From positions 1-64,000 of the forward strand of contig DATBZF010000112.1 of assembly GCA_036513315.1 (NCBI GenBank): DNA of 64,000 nucleotides, in the 5' to 3' direction. How positions within the stretch are numbered: position 1 is the first letter of the stretch; each line of letters begins with the position of its first letter. Positions 34,823 through 44,400 of this stretch are shown here, one piece after another. A program made the translations under genes and the position numbers. This DNA comes from Roseiarcus sp036513315 (GTDB lineage Bacteria > Pseudomonadota > Alphaproteobacteria > Rhizobiales > Beijerinckiaceae). Under the pieces are notes generated by a model. That model was not told the origin of the DNA. It searched no databases and saw nothing but the letters and a program-made list of their open reading frames with translations.

Positions 34823-36067
34823 TCACTCCGCGCCAAGCATCTCGGCGAGCGTCAACGCGACGACCTCAGTCGCCTTGTAGAGATCGGCCAGCGGCAACCT
34901 CTCATCGGCCCGATGAGCGTTCGCTTCCTCGATCGTATGCGGCCCGGCGCCGTAAAGCACGATCGGCACGCCGGCCTTTGCGTAATGGCGCGCGTCCGTA
35001 TACAGCGGCACGCCGCCGGCCTTGACTTCCTCGCCCATGATCTGGCTGGCGAAGCCGCAGAGCGTGCGGGTCAGCTTTTCGCCTGCCGGCGTCGGCATCA
35101 GGGGTTCGGCGAGCAGAATACGCCGCACCTCGACCTTCGCCTCGGGATAGGCTTTGGCGGCGTCGGCGATAACGCCGCGCAGTTCCGCCTCGACCGCGGC
35201 CGGATTTTCCTCCGGGATCATCCGACGGTCGAGCCGGAACGTCACGCGATCGGGAACGACATTGGTGTTGATGCCGCCCGAAATCAGCCCGACGGTCATC
35301 TGCGGCGACCCGATGCCGGGAACCGCCGAGACCTTGGCGGCGAGCGACCGGCGCCAGGCATAGAGCGCGCTCAGGATCGCATTGGCCGCTTCGAGCGCAT
35401 CGATTCCGGTGAAAGGCTTGGCGGCATGGGCGGAGCGGCCGAGAACCTCAATCTCAAGATGAAGCGCGCCATTATGGGCGGTCACCACGCCATAGGAGAA
35501 GCCGGCGCCGAGCGCGAGATCGGGGCGCGACAGCTTGCTTTCCAGCAGCAGGCGCGGGCCGATTTCGCCGCCCGCCTCCTCATCATAGGTGATGTGCAGT
35601 TCGACCGTCCCACCAAGCCTGGCGCCGCTCTTCTCCAGCGCCAGCAGAGCGAAAGCATAGGTCGCAATGTCGGATTTCGACACGGCGACGCCGCGCCCAT
35701 ACATCCAGCCATCGACGATTTCGGCGCCATAGGGATCCTTGGTCCAGCCCGTGCCCGGCGGCACCACATCGCCATGCGCGTTGAGCGCGATCGTCGGGCC
35801 GTCGCCGAAGCGCCGGCGCACGATCAGATTGGAGGCCGAAATCATGCCATTGGCCTTCACCAACTCAGCGGGAACCTTGTGGCTCTCGACGGTAAAGCCA
35901 AGTCCTTCCAGCAGCCGGCTTGTCAGCGCCGCCGCCGCATCGCAATCGCCGGGCGGGTTGTCCGAGGGAACCTTGACGATTTGCGCGAGAAAATTCGTCT
36001 CGGCTTCACGGTTCGCTTCAATAAAGGCGTGAATGGCGTTGCGAATGGCGGGTTTCATGAGCGGCAT
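34823..36067 (-). CDS. M20-family metallopeptidase (ArgE/DapE type)
   Basis: A 414-residue zinc-dependent amidohydrolase related to acetylornithine deacetylase and succinyl-diaminopimelate desuccinylase. Metal-ligand motifs are ALNAHGDVVPPG, YGRGVAVSKSD and YDEEAGGEIGPR, with a dimerisation insert (VLGRSAHAAKPF) and a final HRADERLP carrying the last metal His region. The exact substrate is not decidable. It is the last gene of the minus-strand run from rlpA, 94 bases after the MBL gene. The start may be the ATG at 36067 or 36058. Confidence 0.9.
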   Translation of the reverse strand: MPLMKPAIRNAIHAFIEANREAETNFLAQIVKVPSDNPPGDCDAAAALTSRLLEGLGFTVESHKVPAELVKANGMISASNLIVRRRFGDGPTIALNAHGDVVPPGTGWTKDPYGAEIVDGWMYGRGVAVSKSDIATYAFALLALEKSGARLGGTVELHITYDEEAGGEIGPRLLLESKLSRPDLALGAGFSYGVVTAHNGALHLEIEVLGRSAHAAKPFTGIDALEAANAILSALYAWRRSLAAKVSAVPGIGSPQMTVGLISGGINTNVVPDRVTFRLDRRMIPEENPAAVEAELRGVIADAAKAYPEAKVEVRRILLAEPLMPTPAGEKLTRTLCGFASQIMGEEVKAGGVPLYTDARHYAKAGVPIVLYGAGPHTIEEANAHRADERLPLADLYKATEVVALTLAEMLGAE

Positions 36068-36161
36068 TCCGTTTTGGATATGCTCTTGTCAAGCCTGATC
36101 CAGGGCGGCGTCAAGCGCGAACGGACGCCAAGGACTTTCGCAAATTTCGCGCGTCCAGATT

Positions 36162-36971
36162 TCACGCGTCCAAGTCGATGCGCATGCCGTCATAGGCGGG
36201 CGTGACATTGTCCGGCAAGCGCCGGCTGAGCTCCTCATAATCGAGGTCCGTGTGCAGATTGGTGATGATTGCCCGGCGCGGCCGCATTTTCTCGACCCAG
36301 GCGAGGGCTTCATCGACAGAAAAATGAGTCGGATGCGGCTTGTAGCGCAAGCCGTCGATGATCCAGGTATCGAGCCCGCCAAGGAATTGCAGGCTCGCGG
36401 GCGGGATCGCATTGAGATCCGGCGTATAGGCGAGGGCGCCGAATCTCAGGCCGAGCGCCGGGATCTCCCCATGCTCGAGCAGGAATGGCAATGCTTCGAT
36501 AGGGCCGCCCTGCCCTTCGATCTGGATGGGTCGTCCACTGACGAGGCGCTTTTCGTTCAGCAATGGCGGATAGAGGCTCCCCGTCGGCGATTCAAACAGA
36601 TAGGCGAAGGCGAGCCGCACCGCCTGCGAGGTCGCCTCGTCCATATGAATGTCGATCCGCTTGCGCATCGCGATGACGAGCGGGCGCAAGTCGTCCATGC
36701 CATGGGTGTGATCGGCATGCGAATGGGTCATCAACACGCCATCGAGGCGCTCCACGGCGGCGCCGAGCAATTGCTCGCGCAGATCAGGCGATGTGTCGAC
36801 CAGCACGCTTGTCTTGGCGCTGCCTTTGCCGTTGTCGCTTCGCTCGACCAGGACCGAACAGCGCCGCCGTCGGTTGCGCGGATTATTGGGATCACAGGCG
36901 CCCCACCCTTGCGCAACGCGCGGCACGCCGCCGGACGAACCGCATCCCAATATGGTCAGCGCAAAGCTCAA
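36162..36971 (-). CDS. MBL-fold hydrolase (PhnP-like)
   Basis: A 269-residue metallo-beta-lactamase-fold phosphodiesterase-type enzyme. It opens with LTILGCGSSGGVPR, the group signature, and has the metal-binding LMTHSHADHTHGMDDLRP and later the HPTHFSVDEAL and ITNLHTDLDYEEL histidines. PhnP cleaves cyclic ribose phosphate in phosphonate use, but no phn genes are near, so the substrate is open. Its ATG overlaps the tatD stop (ATGA). Confidence 0.9.
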   Translation of the reverse strand: MSFALTILGCGSSGGVPRVAQGWGACDPNNPRNRRRRCSVLVERSDNGKGSAKTSVLVDTSPDLREQLLGAAVERLDGVLMTHSHADHTHGMDDLRPLVIAMRKRIDIHMDEATSQAVRLAFAYLFESPTGSLYPPLLNEKRLVSGRPIQIEGQGGPIEALPFLLEHGEIPALGLRFGALAYTPDLNAIPPASLQFLGGLDTWIIDGLRYKPHPTHFSVDEALAWVEKMRPRRAIITNLHTDLDYEELSRRLPDNVTPAYDGMRIDLDA

Positions 36972-37762
36972 GGCGTTTCGTCCATCGGCGGCATTTTGGA
37001 AAACAGCCGCAACGCGTTGACGCGCGTCGCATCGGCGATCGCCTTTTCGGAAACGCCCTTGACCTCGGCCAGAACGCGGGCGGTCTCGGTCACGAAAGAC
37101 GGCTCATTTCGCTTTCCCCGGTAGGGAACCGGCGCGAGAAACGGCGCATCGGTTTCGACCAGCAGCCGGTCGATCGGCACGTCGCGCGCAATGTCGCGCA
37201 ATCCTTGCGAATTCTTGAACGTCAGCACGCCGGAGAACGAGACATAGAAGCCGAGCGCGAGCCCGGTTTCCGCCAGCGCGCGCGACGACGTGAAGCAATG
37301 CAGAATGGCCTTGAAGGCGCCCTTCTCGCTTTCCTGCCGAAGGATCGCAGCGACATCGTCATCAGCGTCCCGGGCATGAATGACCAGCGGCAGATCGAGC
37401 GCGCGGGCAAGCGCGATCTGAGCGCGAAACACCTTGGCGGCGACATCGCGGGGCGCATAATCATAGTGATAATCGAGCCCCGCCTCGCCGATCCCGACGC
37501 ATTTTGGATGAGCGGCGAACGCACTGATCGCCTCCGCGTCCGTTTGCGCCTCTTCGGCGGCCTGGTGCGGATGCGTGCCGATCGTGAAATAGACCTCGGC
37601 GAAACGCTCGGCGAGCGCCACCAGGCGCGCGCCGTGAGCCACACGCGTCGAGATTGTGATGAGCCGCTCGACGCCCGCCGCGGATGCGCGGTTGACGACC
37701 GCCTCGATTTCCTCTGCGAAGTCGGGAAAGTCGAGATGGCAATGACTGTCGATGAGCCTCAT
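36968..37762 (-). CDS. tatD: TatD-family DNase
   Basis: A 264-residue metal-dependent TIM-barrel hydrolase; E. coli TatD has 3'-5' exonuclease activity. It begins LIDSHCHLDFPDF with the two metal His, then GIGEAGLDYHYD, LPLVIHARDADDD, ILHCFTSSRALAE and LVETDAPFLAP. It has no link to Tat export here. It overlaps metG and the MBL gene by four bases each, forming a tightly coupled metG-tatD-MBL unit. Confidence 0.95.
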   Translation of the reverse strand: MRLIDSHCHLDFPDFAEEIEAVVNRASAAGVERLITISTRVAHGARLVALAERFAEVYFTIGTHPHQAAEEAQTDAEAISAFAAHPKCVGIGEAGLDYHYDYAPRDVAAKVFRAQIALARALDLPLVIHARDADDDVAAILRQESEKGAFKAILHCFTSSRALAETGLALGFYVSFSGVLTFKNSQGLRDIARDVPIDRLLVETDAPFLAPVPYRGKRNEPSFVTETARVLAEVKGVSEKAIADATRVNALRLFSKMPPMDETP

Positions 37763-39342
37763 GGCGCGCCGGCCTCGGGCTCGACGTAGCGCGGGAAAAT
37801 CGGGGCGGGCGGCGGCAAGGCGACGCCGGGTTTCAGCCGATGGGCCGCCTCGATGCGCCCGGCGTCGCGCCCATCGTCCAGCGTGGCGAAATCGCGCGCT
37901 GCCTTGGGAACCGCCAGCAGATCGAGCAGTTTCTCCATCGCGCCGGGAAGCACCGGCTGCAGCAGAACCGCCGCAATGCGCAAAGTCTCGATGGTCACGT
38001 AGAGCACCACGCGCATCCGGGCGGGATCGCTTTTGGCGAGCTTCCAGGGTTCATTATTGGCGAAATAACGGTTCGCCTTGGCGACAACGTCGAATATCGC
38101 GCCGAGATATTGGTGGATCGCATAGCTCTTCATGTGCTCGCGCGCGGCCGCGGCCAGAGCGTCCGCATCTGCGAGCAGAGCGAGATCGTCGCTGGTCGCC
38201 GCGCTCTCGCGCCAGTCCGGCACGGCGCCGCCGCAATTCCTGGCGATCATCGACAGCGAGCGTTGCGCCAGATTGCCAAGATCATTGGCGAGATCGGCGT
38301 TGACGCGCTGAACGATCGCCTCGTGCGAATAATTGCCGTCCTGGCCGAAAGGAACTTCGCGCAAGAAGAAATAGCGGATCTGATCGACGCCATAGCGCGC
38401 GATCAGATCCGCGGGATCGACGACATTGCCCGTCGATTTCGACATTTTCTCGCCGCGGTTGAACAGGAAGCCGTGCACGACGACCTGGCGTGGCAGCGCC
38501 AGCTTGGCCGACATCAGGAAAGCGGGCCAATAGATCGCGTGAAAGCGCGTAATGTCCTTGCCGATGACATGGGCGTCGGCAGGCCAGAACCCTGCCCTTG
38601 GGCCGTCGTCGGGAAAGCCGGTCGCTGTGATGTAATTGGTCAGCGCATCGACCCAGACATACATCACATGGCTGGGATCGCCGGGAACCGGCACGCCCCA
38701 GTCGAAAGTCGTGCGGCTGATCGAAAGATCGGACAGGCCGCGTTTCACGAAGGCGACGATCTCGTTGCGATATTTGTCGGGCGTGACGAAATCGGGCTGC
38801 GTCTGATAAAGCGCGAGCAGCCGTTCGGCATAGGCCGACAGGCGAAAGAAATAGCTTTGCTCCTCGACCCATTCGGCCGGCGCGCCGCTTGGCGCGAGCC
38901 GGGTTCCGTTCGGGCCGTCAGTGAGCTCTTCCTCGTCGAAATAGGCCTCGTCGCGCACCGAATACCAGCCCGAATATTTCGACAGATAGATATCGCCGTT
39001 CGCCGCCATCCGCTCCCAGATCGCCTGGCTCGCGCGCTTGTGGCGTTCCTGCGTCGTGCGCACGATATCGTCGGCGCGCGCGTTCAGCGCCTCGCCCATC
39101 GCTTCGAACTGCGCGGCGGTGCGGTCCGCCAGCGCCTGCGGGGTCAGCCCTTCCCGCGCGGCGGTCTGCTGCATCTTGAGGCCATGCTCGTCCATGCCGG
39201 TGACGAACAGCGTATCGCGCCCATCCAGCCGCATGAACCGCGCAATCGCGTCGGTTGCGATGCGTTCATAGGCGTGGCCGATATGCGGCGCCCCGTTGGC
39301 GTAGGGAATCGCGGTCGTGATATAGAAGCGGCGTTGGGTCAT
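37759..39342 (-). CDS. metG: Methionyl-tRNA synthetase
   Basis: A 527-residue class I synthetase charging tRNA-Met. It has the HIGH-type motif PHIGHAYERIATD at about residues 20-32, FVTGMDEHGLKMQQTA, and the KMSKSTGN loop. The C-terminal tRNA-binding OB domain found in long forms is absent, as in other rhizobia, and the zinc-knuckle insert is reduced. It overlaps tatD by four bases and follows holB after 55 bases. Confidence 0.97.
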   Translation of the reverse strand: MTQRRFYITTAIPYANGAPHIGHAYERIATDAIARFMRLDGRDTLFVTGMDEHGLKMQQTAAREGLTPQALADRTAAQFEAMGEALNARADDIVRTTQERHKRASQAIWERMAANGDIYLSKYSGWYSVRDEAYFDEEELTDGPNGTRLAPSGAPAEWVEEQSYFFRLSAYAERLLALYQTQPDFVTPDKYRNEIVAFVKRGLSDLSISRTTFDWGVPVPGDPSHVMYVWVDALTNYITATGFPDDGPRAGFWPADAHVIGKDITRFHAIYWPAFLMSAKLALPRQVVVHGFLFNRGEKMSKSTGNVVDPADLIARYGVDQIRYFFLREVPFGQDGNYSHEAIVQRVNADLANDLGNLAQRSLSMIARNCGGAVPDWRESAATSDDLALLADADALAAAAREHMKSYAIHQYLGAIFDVVAKANRYFANNEPWKLAKSDPARMRVVLYVTIETLRIAAVLLQPVLPGAMEKLLDLLAVPKAARDFATLDDGRDAGRIEAAHRLKPGVALPPPAPIFPRYVEPEAGAP

Positions 39343-39397
39343 CAGAATCGTCCTAGAGTTCCCGTTTCGCTCGAAAATGCTCTAGGAGCTTCGACTT

Positions 39398-40465
39398 TTA
39401 CAGGCGGCGCGCAGCGGCGGAAAGTTCCGCGAAAATCGACAGGACATGCAATTTCTTGTCGAGATTATAGGCTTCCGCCTCGCGCGTTGCGGCGCGAATC
39501 TTGTCCCATACCTCGGCTATCGACGCAAGACGAGGGGTCTCGCCGCCGCCGCGCGCGCGCTCGGCAAGCCAATCATAGATGGCATTCATCAGTCCGTCGA
39601 AGGCGTCGCCTGCGCCACGCGCGCTGACCGCGTCGGCGAGTCTGTGGATTTCGCGAAAGTCGGCGTCCGGCAATCGCGCGACGACCGCCTCGATCATTGC
39701 AGCGATCTCTCGCGCGCCCGGATCCACGCGCTTGAGCGCCTCGCGCACCGATCCATTTGCGCGCGCCGCCGCCCGGTCGAGGTCCTCCGGAGAAATCGCA
39801 TCCCAGGGCTCGCCGAGCCCGCCTACAATTCCCGCGATAGCAGTGGGCGCGAGGCTCTCCAGGTTCAAGCGCCGGCAGCGCGATCTGATCGTCGCGAGAA
39901 CCTGGCCAGGTCGATGGGCGACGATCAGGAACAGCGAGCGCGGCGGCGGCTCCTCGATCATTTTCAGCAACGCATTGGCGCCCGCGCGATTGAGGTCCTC
40001 GGCGCTATCCACGATGCAAATGCGCCAACCGCCGGCGCCCGCCGATTTGTGGAAAAGCTCAAGGGCGCCGCGCACGTCCTCGACGCGAATTTCGGAGTAG
40101 AAGTTTTTCGATTGCGTATTCCAGCTTCGACGCAGCGCCGCGAGGTCGGGATGGGCCAGCGCCAGCGCCTGGCGCACCGCCGACGCATCGAGATCGACAC
40201 TGAGGTCATTGGCGGCCAGCACGCGCGCAGCGGTCGGATCCGGCTGGGCGAGGATGAAGCGGGCGAAGCGCCAGGCGAGCGTCGCCTTGCCGACGCCCTC
40301 CGGCCCGCCGATCAGCCAGGCGTGAGCGAGCTTTCCCGAGCGGTAGGCGTTCAGCAATTCGCCCTCGGCGGCGGCATGGCCGACCAGATTCGCAGCAAAG
40401 CGCGGATGCGGCGCGCCGGGATAAAGGTCGCTCTCCTGCGCGGCGCTTTCGGGAGCCTTGCTCAT
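39398..40465 (-). CDS. holB: DNA polymerase III subunit delta prime
   Basis: A 355-residue clamp-loader subunit of the AAA+ type. Features are NAYRSGKLAHAWLIGGPEGVG with its modified P-loop (GVGKATLAWRFARF), VDSAEDLNRAGANALLKMIE (the SRC-region preceding helix) and TIRSRCRRLNLESL, which contains the SRC motif. The ATG overlaps the tmk stop (ATGA). The tmk-holB pair is the usual arrangement. Confidence 0.95.
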   Translation of the reverse strand: MSKAPESAAQESDLYPGAPHPRFAANLVGHAAAEGELLNAYRSGKLAHAWLIGGPEGVGKATLAWRFARFILAQPDPTAARVLAANDLSVDLDASAVRQALALAHPDLAALRRSWNTQSKNFYSEIRVEDVRGALELFHKSAGAGGWRICIVDSAEDLNRAGANALLKMIEEPPPRSLFLIVAHRPGQVLATIRSRCRRLNLESLAPTAIAGIVGGLGEPWDAISPEDLDRAAARANGSVREALKRVDPGAREIAAMIEAVVARLPDADFREIHRLADAVSARGAGDAFDGLMNAIYDWLAERARGGGETPRLASIAEVWDKIRAATREAEAYNLDKKLHVLSIFAELSAAARRL

Positions 40466-41136
40466 GGCCGCGCGCCGGCGGTTTCGAACGCATTGCCTAA
40501 CCGCTCACGCACGCAAACCCAGATCGCTTGAGCAACATCTTGCGGCGGGTTGTCGGCGTCAATGATGGCGCAACGGATGGGCTCGGCGCGCGCGATATCG
40601 AGAAACGCCCGACGCAGGGTTTCATGAAAAGCCGCGCCTTCGCGCTCGAAGCGGTCCATCGCGCCCTTTTCGCCGCGTCTCGCCGCCGCGCGCGCCAGCC
40701 CTTTGTCTACCGCCAGATCTAGGATGAGCGTGAGATCGGGCCTGACATCGCCGACGGCGACGCGTTCGAGGCTGGCGATGAGGGCCGGGTCAAGCTTGCC
40801 CGCCGCGCCTTGATAGGCCCGCGTCGAATCGGCGAAACGATCTGAGATGACCCAGGCGCCCCGGCCAAGCGCCGGCGCAATCAGGCGATCGATATGATCG
40901 ATCCGCGCCGCGCTGAACAGTATGGCTTCGCCGGCAGGGCCAAACGGCTCGGCCTTGCCTGACAGGATGATGTCGCGCAACGCCTCGGCGCCGGGCGAGC
41001 CGCCGGGCTCTCGCGTCACAACGACGGACAAGCCAAGCGTCGACAGCTTTTCCGCCAGAAGTTTCGCCTGAGTTGATTTCCCGGCCCCCTCCCCGCCTTC
41101 CAGGGTGATGAACCGGCCTCTGCGCGCCGCGTTCAT
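40462..41136 (-). CDS. tmk: Thymidylate kinase
   Basis: A 224-residue kinase making dTDP from dTMP. It shows the P-loop ITLEGGEGAGKSTQAKLL, the DR(F/Y) motif SDRFADSTRAYQG, and the lid/LID region AARRGEKGAMDRFE. The ATG at 41136 is preferred; a TTG at 41142 overlaps the stop of the upstream gene. The short spacing to that stop (TGACAATG) suggests coupled translation. Confidence 0.96.
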   Translation of the reverse strand: MNAARRGRFITLEGGEGAGKSTQAKLLAEKLSTLGLSVVVTREPGGSPGAEALRDIILSGKAEPFGPAGEAILFSAARIDHIDRLIAPALGRGAWVISDRFADSTRAYQGAAGKLDPALIASLERVAVGDVRPDLTLILDLAVDKGLARAAARRGEKGAMDRFEREGAAFHETLRRAFLDIARAEPIRCAIIDADNPPQDVAQAIWVCVRERLGNAFETAGARP

Positions 41137-41138
41137 TG

Positions 41139-42320
41139 TCAATTCTTTGCAAGGGTTCTGCGCAAAAATCCGCCGGCCAATTCGAGCCCGGCGTCGAGCG
41201 CGCGTTGCGTCAGCGTTCCCACAGCGACCGACCCGCCGGTCTTCAGCGGAACCTCAAGCACTTGCGATTGACCGCGCCATATCCTCAATCGTCCCGCCTC
41301 GACGCCTTCGGCCACCGGCGCCGTCAGCGGGCCCTGATAGATGATTTTCGCCGAAAGCTTGTCTCCCGACCCATGTGCGGCGAAAACCTTGACCGGTTTT
41401 TCCGCGACCAAGTCCACCTCGCCTTGCGCGCCGCCATAGACCGCCGCCTGACCCACGACATCGCCAACCTGGTAGAGCATTCTGGCGTCGAAAGACCGGA
41501 AGCCCCAGTCCAGTAGCTTGCGCGATTCCTCGGCGCGATCGGCGGCCGTCTTCAGGCCGTTGACGACGATGATCAGGCGCTGCCCGTTTTGCACCGCCGA
41601 ACCCACAAGTCCAAAGCCGCTCTCGGCGATATCGCCTGTTTTGAGCCCATCCGCGCCCAAGTCCATCGTCAGCAGGGGGTTACGGTTGAGCTGGTGGATC
41701 TTGTTCCAGGTGAAATCGCGCTCGCTGAAATAATGATAAAGATCGGGATAGTCGGCGATGATGTGGGCGGCCAGTTGCGCCATTTCGCGCGGCGTCACGC
41801 GTTCGTGCGGGTCGCCCTTGCCCCAGACGTTGGCGAATGTGGAATGTGTCATGCCAAGCTCGGCGGCGCGCTTATTCATCAGCGCGACGAAGTTTTCTTC
41901 TGTGCCCGAGACGCCTTCGGCCAGCGTGATCGCCGCGTCATTGCCGGACTCGATCAACAGGCCACGAAGCAAATCCTCGATCCGCACGTTGCTATGCACG
42001 GACAGGAACATCGCCGAGCCATGCGAATGGGCGCCTCCGGTCCGCCACGCGTTTTCTGACACTTCGAATTCCTGGTCGAGTTTGAGACGACCCTCCTTGA
42101 TTTCGTGGAAGACAATTTCCGCCGTCATCAATTTTGACGTCGACGCCGGCGCCATGAGTTCATCGGCGTTTTTTTCGAACAGAACCGCGCCGCTCTCGTA
42201 GTCCATCAATAAAGCGAACGGCGCGGTGGTTTGAAAACTCTGCGCCTCGGCCTGGACAAGGCTCCAACCGGCGGCGACCGCCACGACAACCGGAACCATG
42301 ATCGCGCGCAAACTGAACAA
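41139..42320 (-). CDS. D-alanyl-D-alanine carboxypeptidase (class A low-mass PBP)
   Basis: A 393-residue periplasmic enzyme trimming the terminal D-Ala of peptidoglycan stem peptides. The three penicillin-binding motifs are present: SxxK in APASTSKLM, SxN in ESGNDAA, and KTG in GLKTGDIAES; a PBP5-type C-terminal beta domain follows, ending in the amphipathic anchor ELAGGFLRRTL. I chose the TTG at 42320 because GAGGAG lies five bases ahead and it gives a clean signal peptide (FSLRAIMVPVVVAVAAG to AEA); an ATG 19 codons upstream lacks this. Confidence 0.93.
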   Translation of the reverse strand: MFSLRAIMVPVVVAVAAGWSLVQAEAQSFQTTAPFALLMDYESGAVLFEKNADELMAPASTSKLMTAEIVFHEIKEGRLKLDQEFEVSENAWRTGGAHSHGSAMFLSVHSNVRIEDLLRGLLIESGNDAAITLAEGVSGTEENFVALMNKRAAELGMTHSTFANVWGKGDPHERVTPREMAQLAAHIIADYPDLYHYFSERDFTWNKIHQLNRNPLLTMDLGADGLKTGDIAESGFGLVGSAVQNGQRLIIVVNGLKTAADRAEESRKLLDWGFRSFDARMLYQVGDVVGQAAVYGGAQGEVDLVAEKPVKVFAAHGSGDKLSAKIIYQGPLTAPVAEGVEAGRLRIWRGQSQVLEVPLKTGGSVAVGTLTQRALDAGLELAGGFLRRTLAKN

Positions 42321-42414
42321 GGGAACTCCTCGCGTTGCGCGGACGGCATCGCCAACGCGGTCCCCCTTAATTTGCACTGGAAGGTCTGGAAATCAACGGC
42401 GACGGCGCGCCAAG

Positions 42415-43452
42415 CTAGGGCTTGTCGTTCAGGGAAGCGACGCCTTGCGCATTGATCCGATCGAACGGGCCCTTGTTTCGCATGAACATTCGCACAGCGG
42501 CGCTGTCGGCGAAGTAGAGAGCGTCATTGGTCGACACGGTTTGCAGCTTCGGGCGAACCGGGGGCATTTCCGATGTTCTGACCGGCGGCGTCGGGAAGGC
42601 CGCATTTGGGATGGAGCCAAGGTCAAATGGGCGCGCCGGCGGGGTCGGCGCATGGACCGGCAAAGGCGACGCCGGCCGCTCTGCGAGAGCCTCGACCGGG
42701 GCCGCGGCAGCGGGCGGCGGCGCGGGTTCGGGCGCTGGAGGTTGCTGCCGGGCGGGCGTCGGCGTCAAAGCCTTCGCGAAGCTTTCGATCGGATTGCTGG
42801 CGACCATCACTGGGCTGCTGGTCGGCGCGCCATCAAGCGTCGCCGGAGCGCCGTCAAGACGCAACGTCGCAAAAAGCTTCGAATCGTCGGAGCCCTCGAG
42901 CGCCGCCCGGCCGATATATTCGACTTTGACGCGGGCGGTGCCGGCGCCTTTGAAATCAAGCGCGTCGGCGACGCGCGAAGAGACATCCATCACGCGGCCG
43001 CCGTGATAGGGGCCGCGATCGTTGACCCGCACGATGATCGAGTGACCATTGCCGAGATTGGTGACCCTGGCATAGCTCGGCAGCGGCATCGTCGGATGCG
43101 CCGCCGAAATCGAATCCTTATCGTAAATTTCGCCGTTGGCGGTGCGACGCCCTTGGAATGCATCGCCATACCAGGAGGCCAAGCCCACCGCCGTGTAGGA
43201 TTCATTCTCCGCCGGATAATAAGTATGGCCGGCGATCGTATAGGCGTGTCCGACGAGATATTGACCGCCGCCATGGGGAACGGGTTGCCCATCGGCGATA
43301 ACACGCGGGCTGGCATGGCCATATTTGGCCTCGGAGAAATATTCTTTTCCGTTCGAGTGACGGGCCACCGAGGGCGGCTGCGCACAACCCGCCAGACCGA
43401 CCACGGCGGTCAAGACCGAAGCTTGCAATATCCGCCTTGATGTTGCGTCCAT
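42415..43452 (-). CDS. rlpA: Septal-ring lipoprotein RlpA (peptidoglycan lytic transglycosylase)
   Basis: A 345-residue outer-membrane lipoprotein. The lipobox VVGLAGC sits near residue 22, then the double-psi beta-barrel: GLASWYGDAFQGRRTANGEIYD, LPSYARVTNL, IVRVNDRGPYHGGRVMDVS. The C-terminal half is Pro/Ala-rich, and a classical SPOR domain is not obvious. RlpA cleaves denuded glycan strands in some species. The start could be the ATG at 43452, 43476 or 43509; the first gives the shortest clean lipoprotein signal. It heads the dac-tmk-holB-metG-tatD run. Confidence 0.9.
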   Translation of the reverse strand: MDATSRRILQASVLTAVVGLAGCAQPPSVARHSNGKEYFSEAKYGHASPRVIADGQPVPHGGGQYLVGHAYTIAGHTYYPAENESYTAVGLASWYGDAFQGRRTANGEIYDKDSISAAHPTMPLPSYARVTNLGNGHSIIVRVNDRGPYHGGRVMDVSSRVADALDFKGAGTARVKVEYIGRAALEGSDDSKLFATLRLDGAPATLDGAPTSSPVMVASNPIESFAKALTPTPARQQPPAPEPAPPPAAAAPVEALAERPASPLPVHAPTPPARPFDLGSIPNAAFPTPPVRTSEMPPVRPKLQTVSTNDALYFADSAAVRMFMRNKGPFDRINAQGVASLNDKP

Positions 43453-43839
43453 AAACGGGCGGGAAACCTCAATCATCGATGCCAACTCGGGACTGCGACG
43501 CAACGGCACGAACGCAACAGCGACCGCACGGTTTGGCGCCCAGCGGGCGGCGACCGCATGAAAACTTCACTCCAACGATCACTCTTGCCCCCGCATCCTT
43601 TCCAAAGCCCTAAAGTCCCCAACAGGCTCAGACGAAACTCGTATGACAAATTAGCAGCACATGAGGCGCGCCGCAAATCTGGTGGAGCGATGGCGTAGAG
43701 ATTTGACAAAACGGCGACGCAGGACCCTTGCAGAATTTTCGGAAACCGCCGGTGGATCAACGGGCGGCGTTTCCCTGCCAACCGATTATCCCGCGTAATA
43801 GAGAGTGGCCGCGTCGTCGCCGAAGTGGAGCGAGGGCGA

Positions 43840-43962
43840 TCAGCGCAGGCCGGAGCCGCGCAGCAACAAGCCGATCAGAATCCCCGCGAGCACAGCGGCG
43901 ACCGGCCCCAGAAAGAGCGTCAAAAGCCATTGGGCGGCGTCGTCGGAGCGATTCTCTCTCAC
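43840..43962 (-). CDS. Possible 40-residue single-helix membrane protein
   Basis: A GTG at 43962 with GGGAGG nine bases ahead opens 40 codons. After RENRSDDAAQW comes a strong hydrophobic helix (LLTLFLGPVAAVLAGILIGLLL) and a short basic tail RGSGLR, a believable membrane miniprotein. No family recognised. A second frame overlaps it and could also be read, so support is limited. The 43510-43839 stretch next to it holds no gene I can support. Confidence 0.45.
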   Translation of the reverse strand: MRENRSDDAAQWLLTLFLGPVAAVLAGILIGLLLRGSGLR

Positions 43963-44400
43963 AAGCGGAGACCTCCCGCCCGGGGAGATGAAGGCCGCCG
44001 GGATGGGCGACGCCCACGACGGTCGCGATCGTGATGTCGGCCACGCGCCGACGATCACGATCTCCATCAAATACAGCCGGTTCGCGGCCCTTTTGCGGTG
44101 GGAAAAGCAGCGAAATCGAAATTTCTCGCCCCCGGATGGCGGTCGTTCGACGAAGGCCTTCCGCAAGTCGGAACGTAGAATGGCGTGCGGAGATGCGGCG
44201 GCAGGTCTCTCTTAATCAAGTTTTAAGGTTAATGAAGAATAACGTCTGTGTCAGATCGAAACAGCGAAGCTTCGCGATTCCACGAAGCGAGTCTCGGGGA
44301 AGTATACGACCAGCCGGACTTATTAGCCCCATACCGCCTTATGCCGCCCGCCTGAGTTCTAACGTCGCCAAATTGTTATCCCAGATCCAGGAAAGCCCTC

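Noticed and set aside
34745..36205. A 486-codon plus-strand frame over the M20 peptidase
   Set aside because: It is antisense to a gene with all metal-binding motifs. The long open frame is a composition effect.
37840..39627. A 595-codon plus-strand frame over metG
   Set aside because: It is antisense to metG, which has both class I synthetase motifs.
43661..43798. A 45-codon plus-strand ORF upstream of rlpA, with an Arg-rich RWRRDLTKRRRR segment
   Set aside because: It recalled DUF1127-type small proteins, but the key residues do not match and no ribosome site is present.
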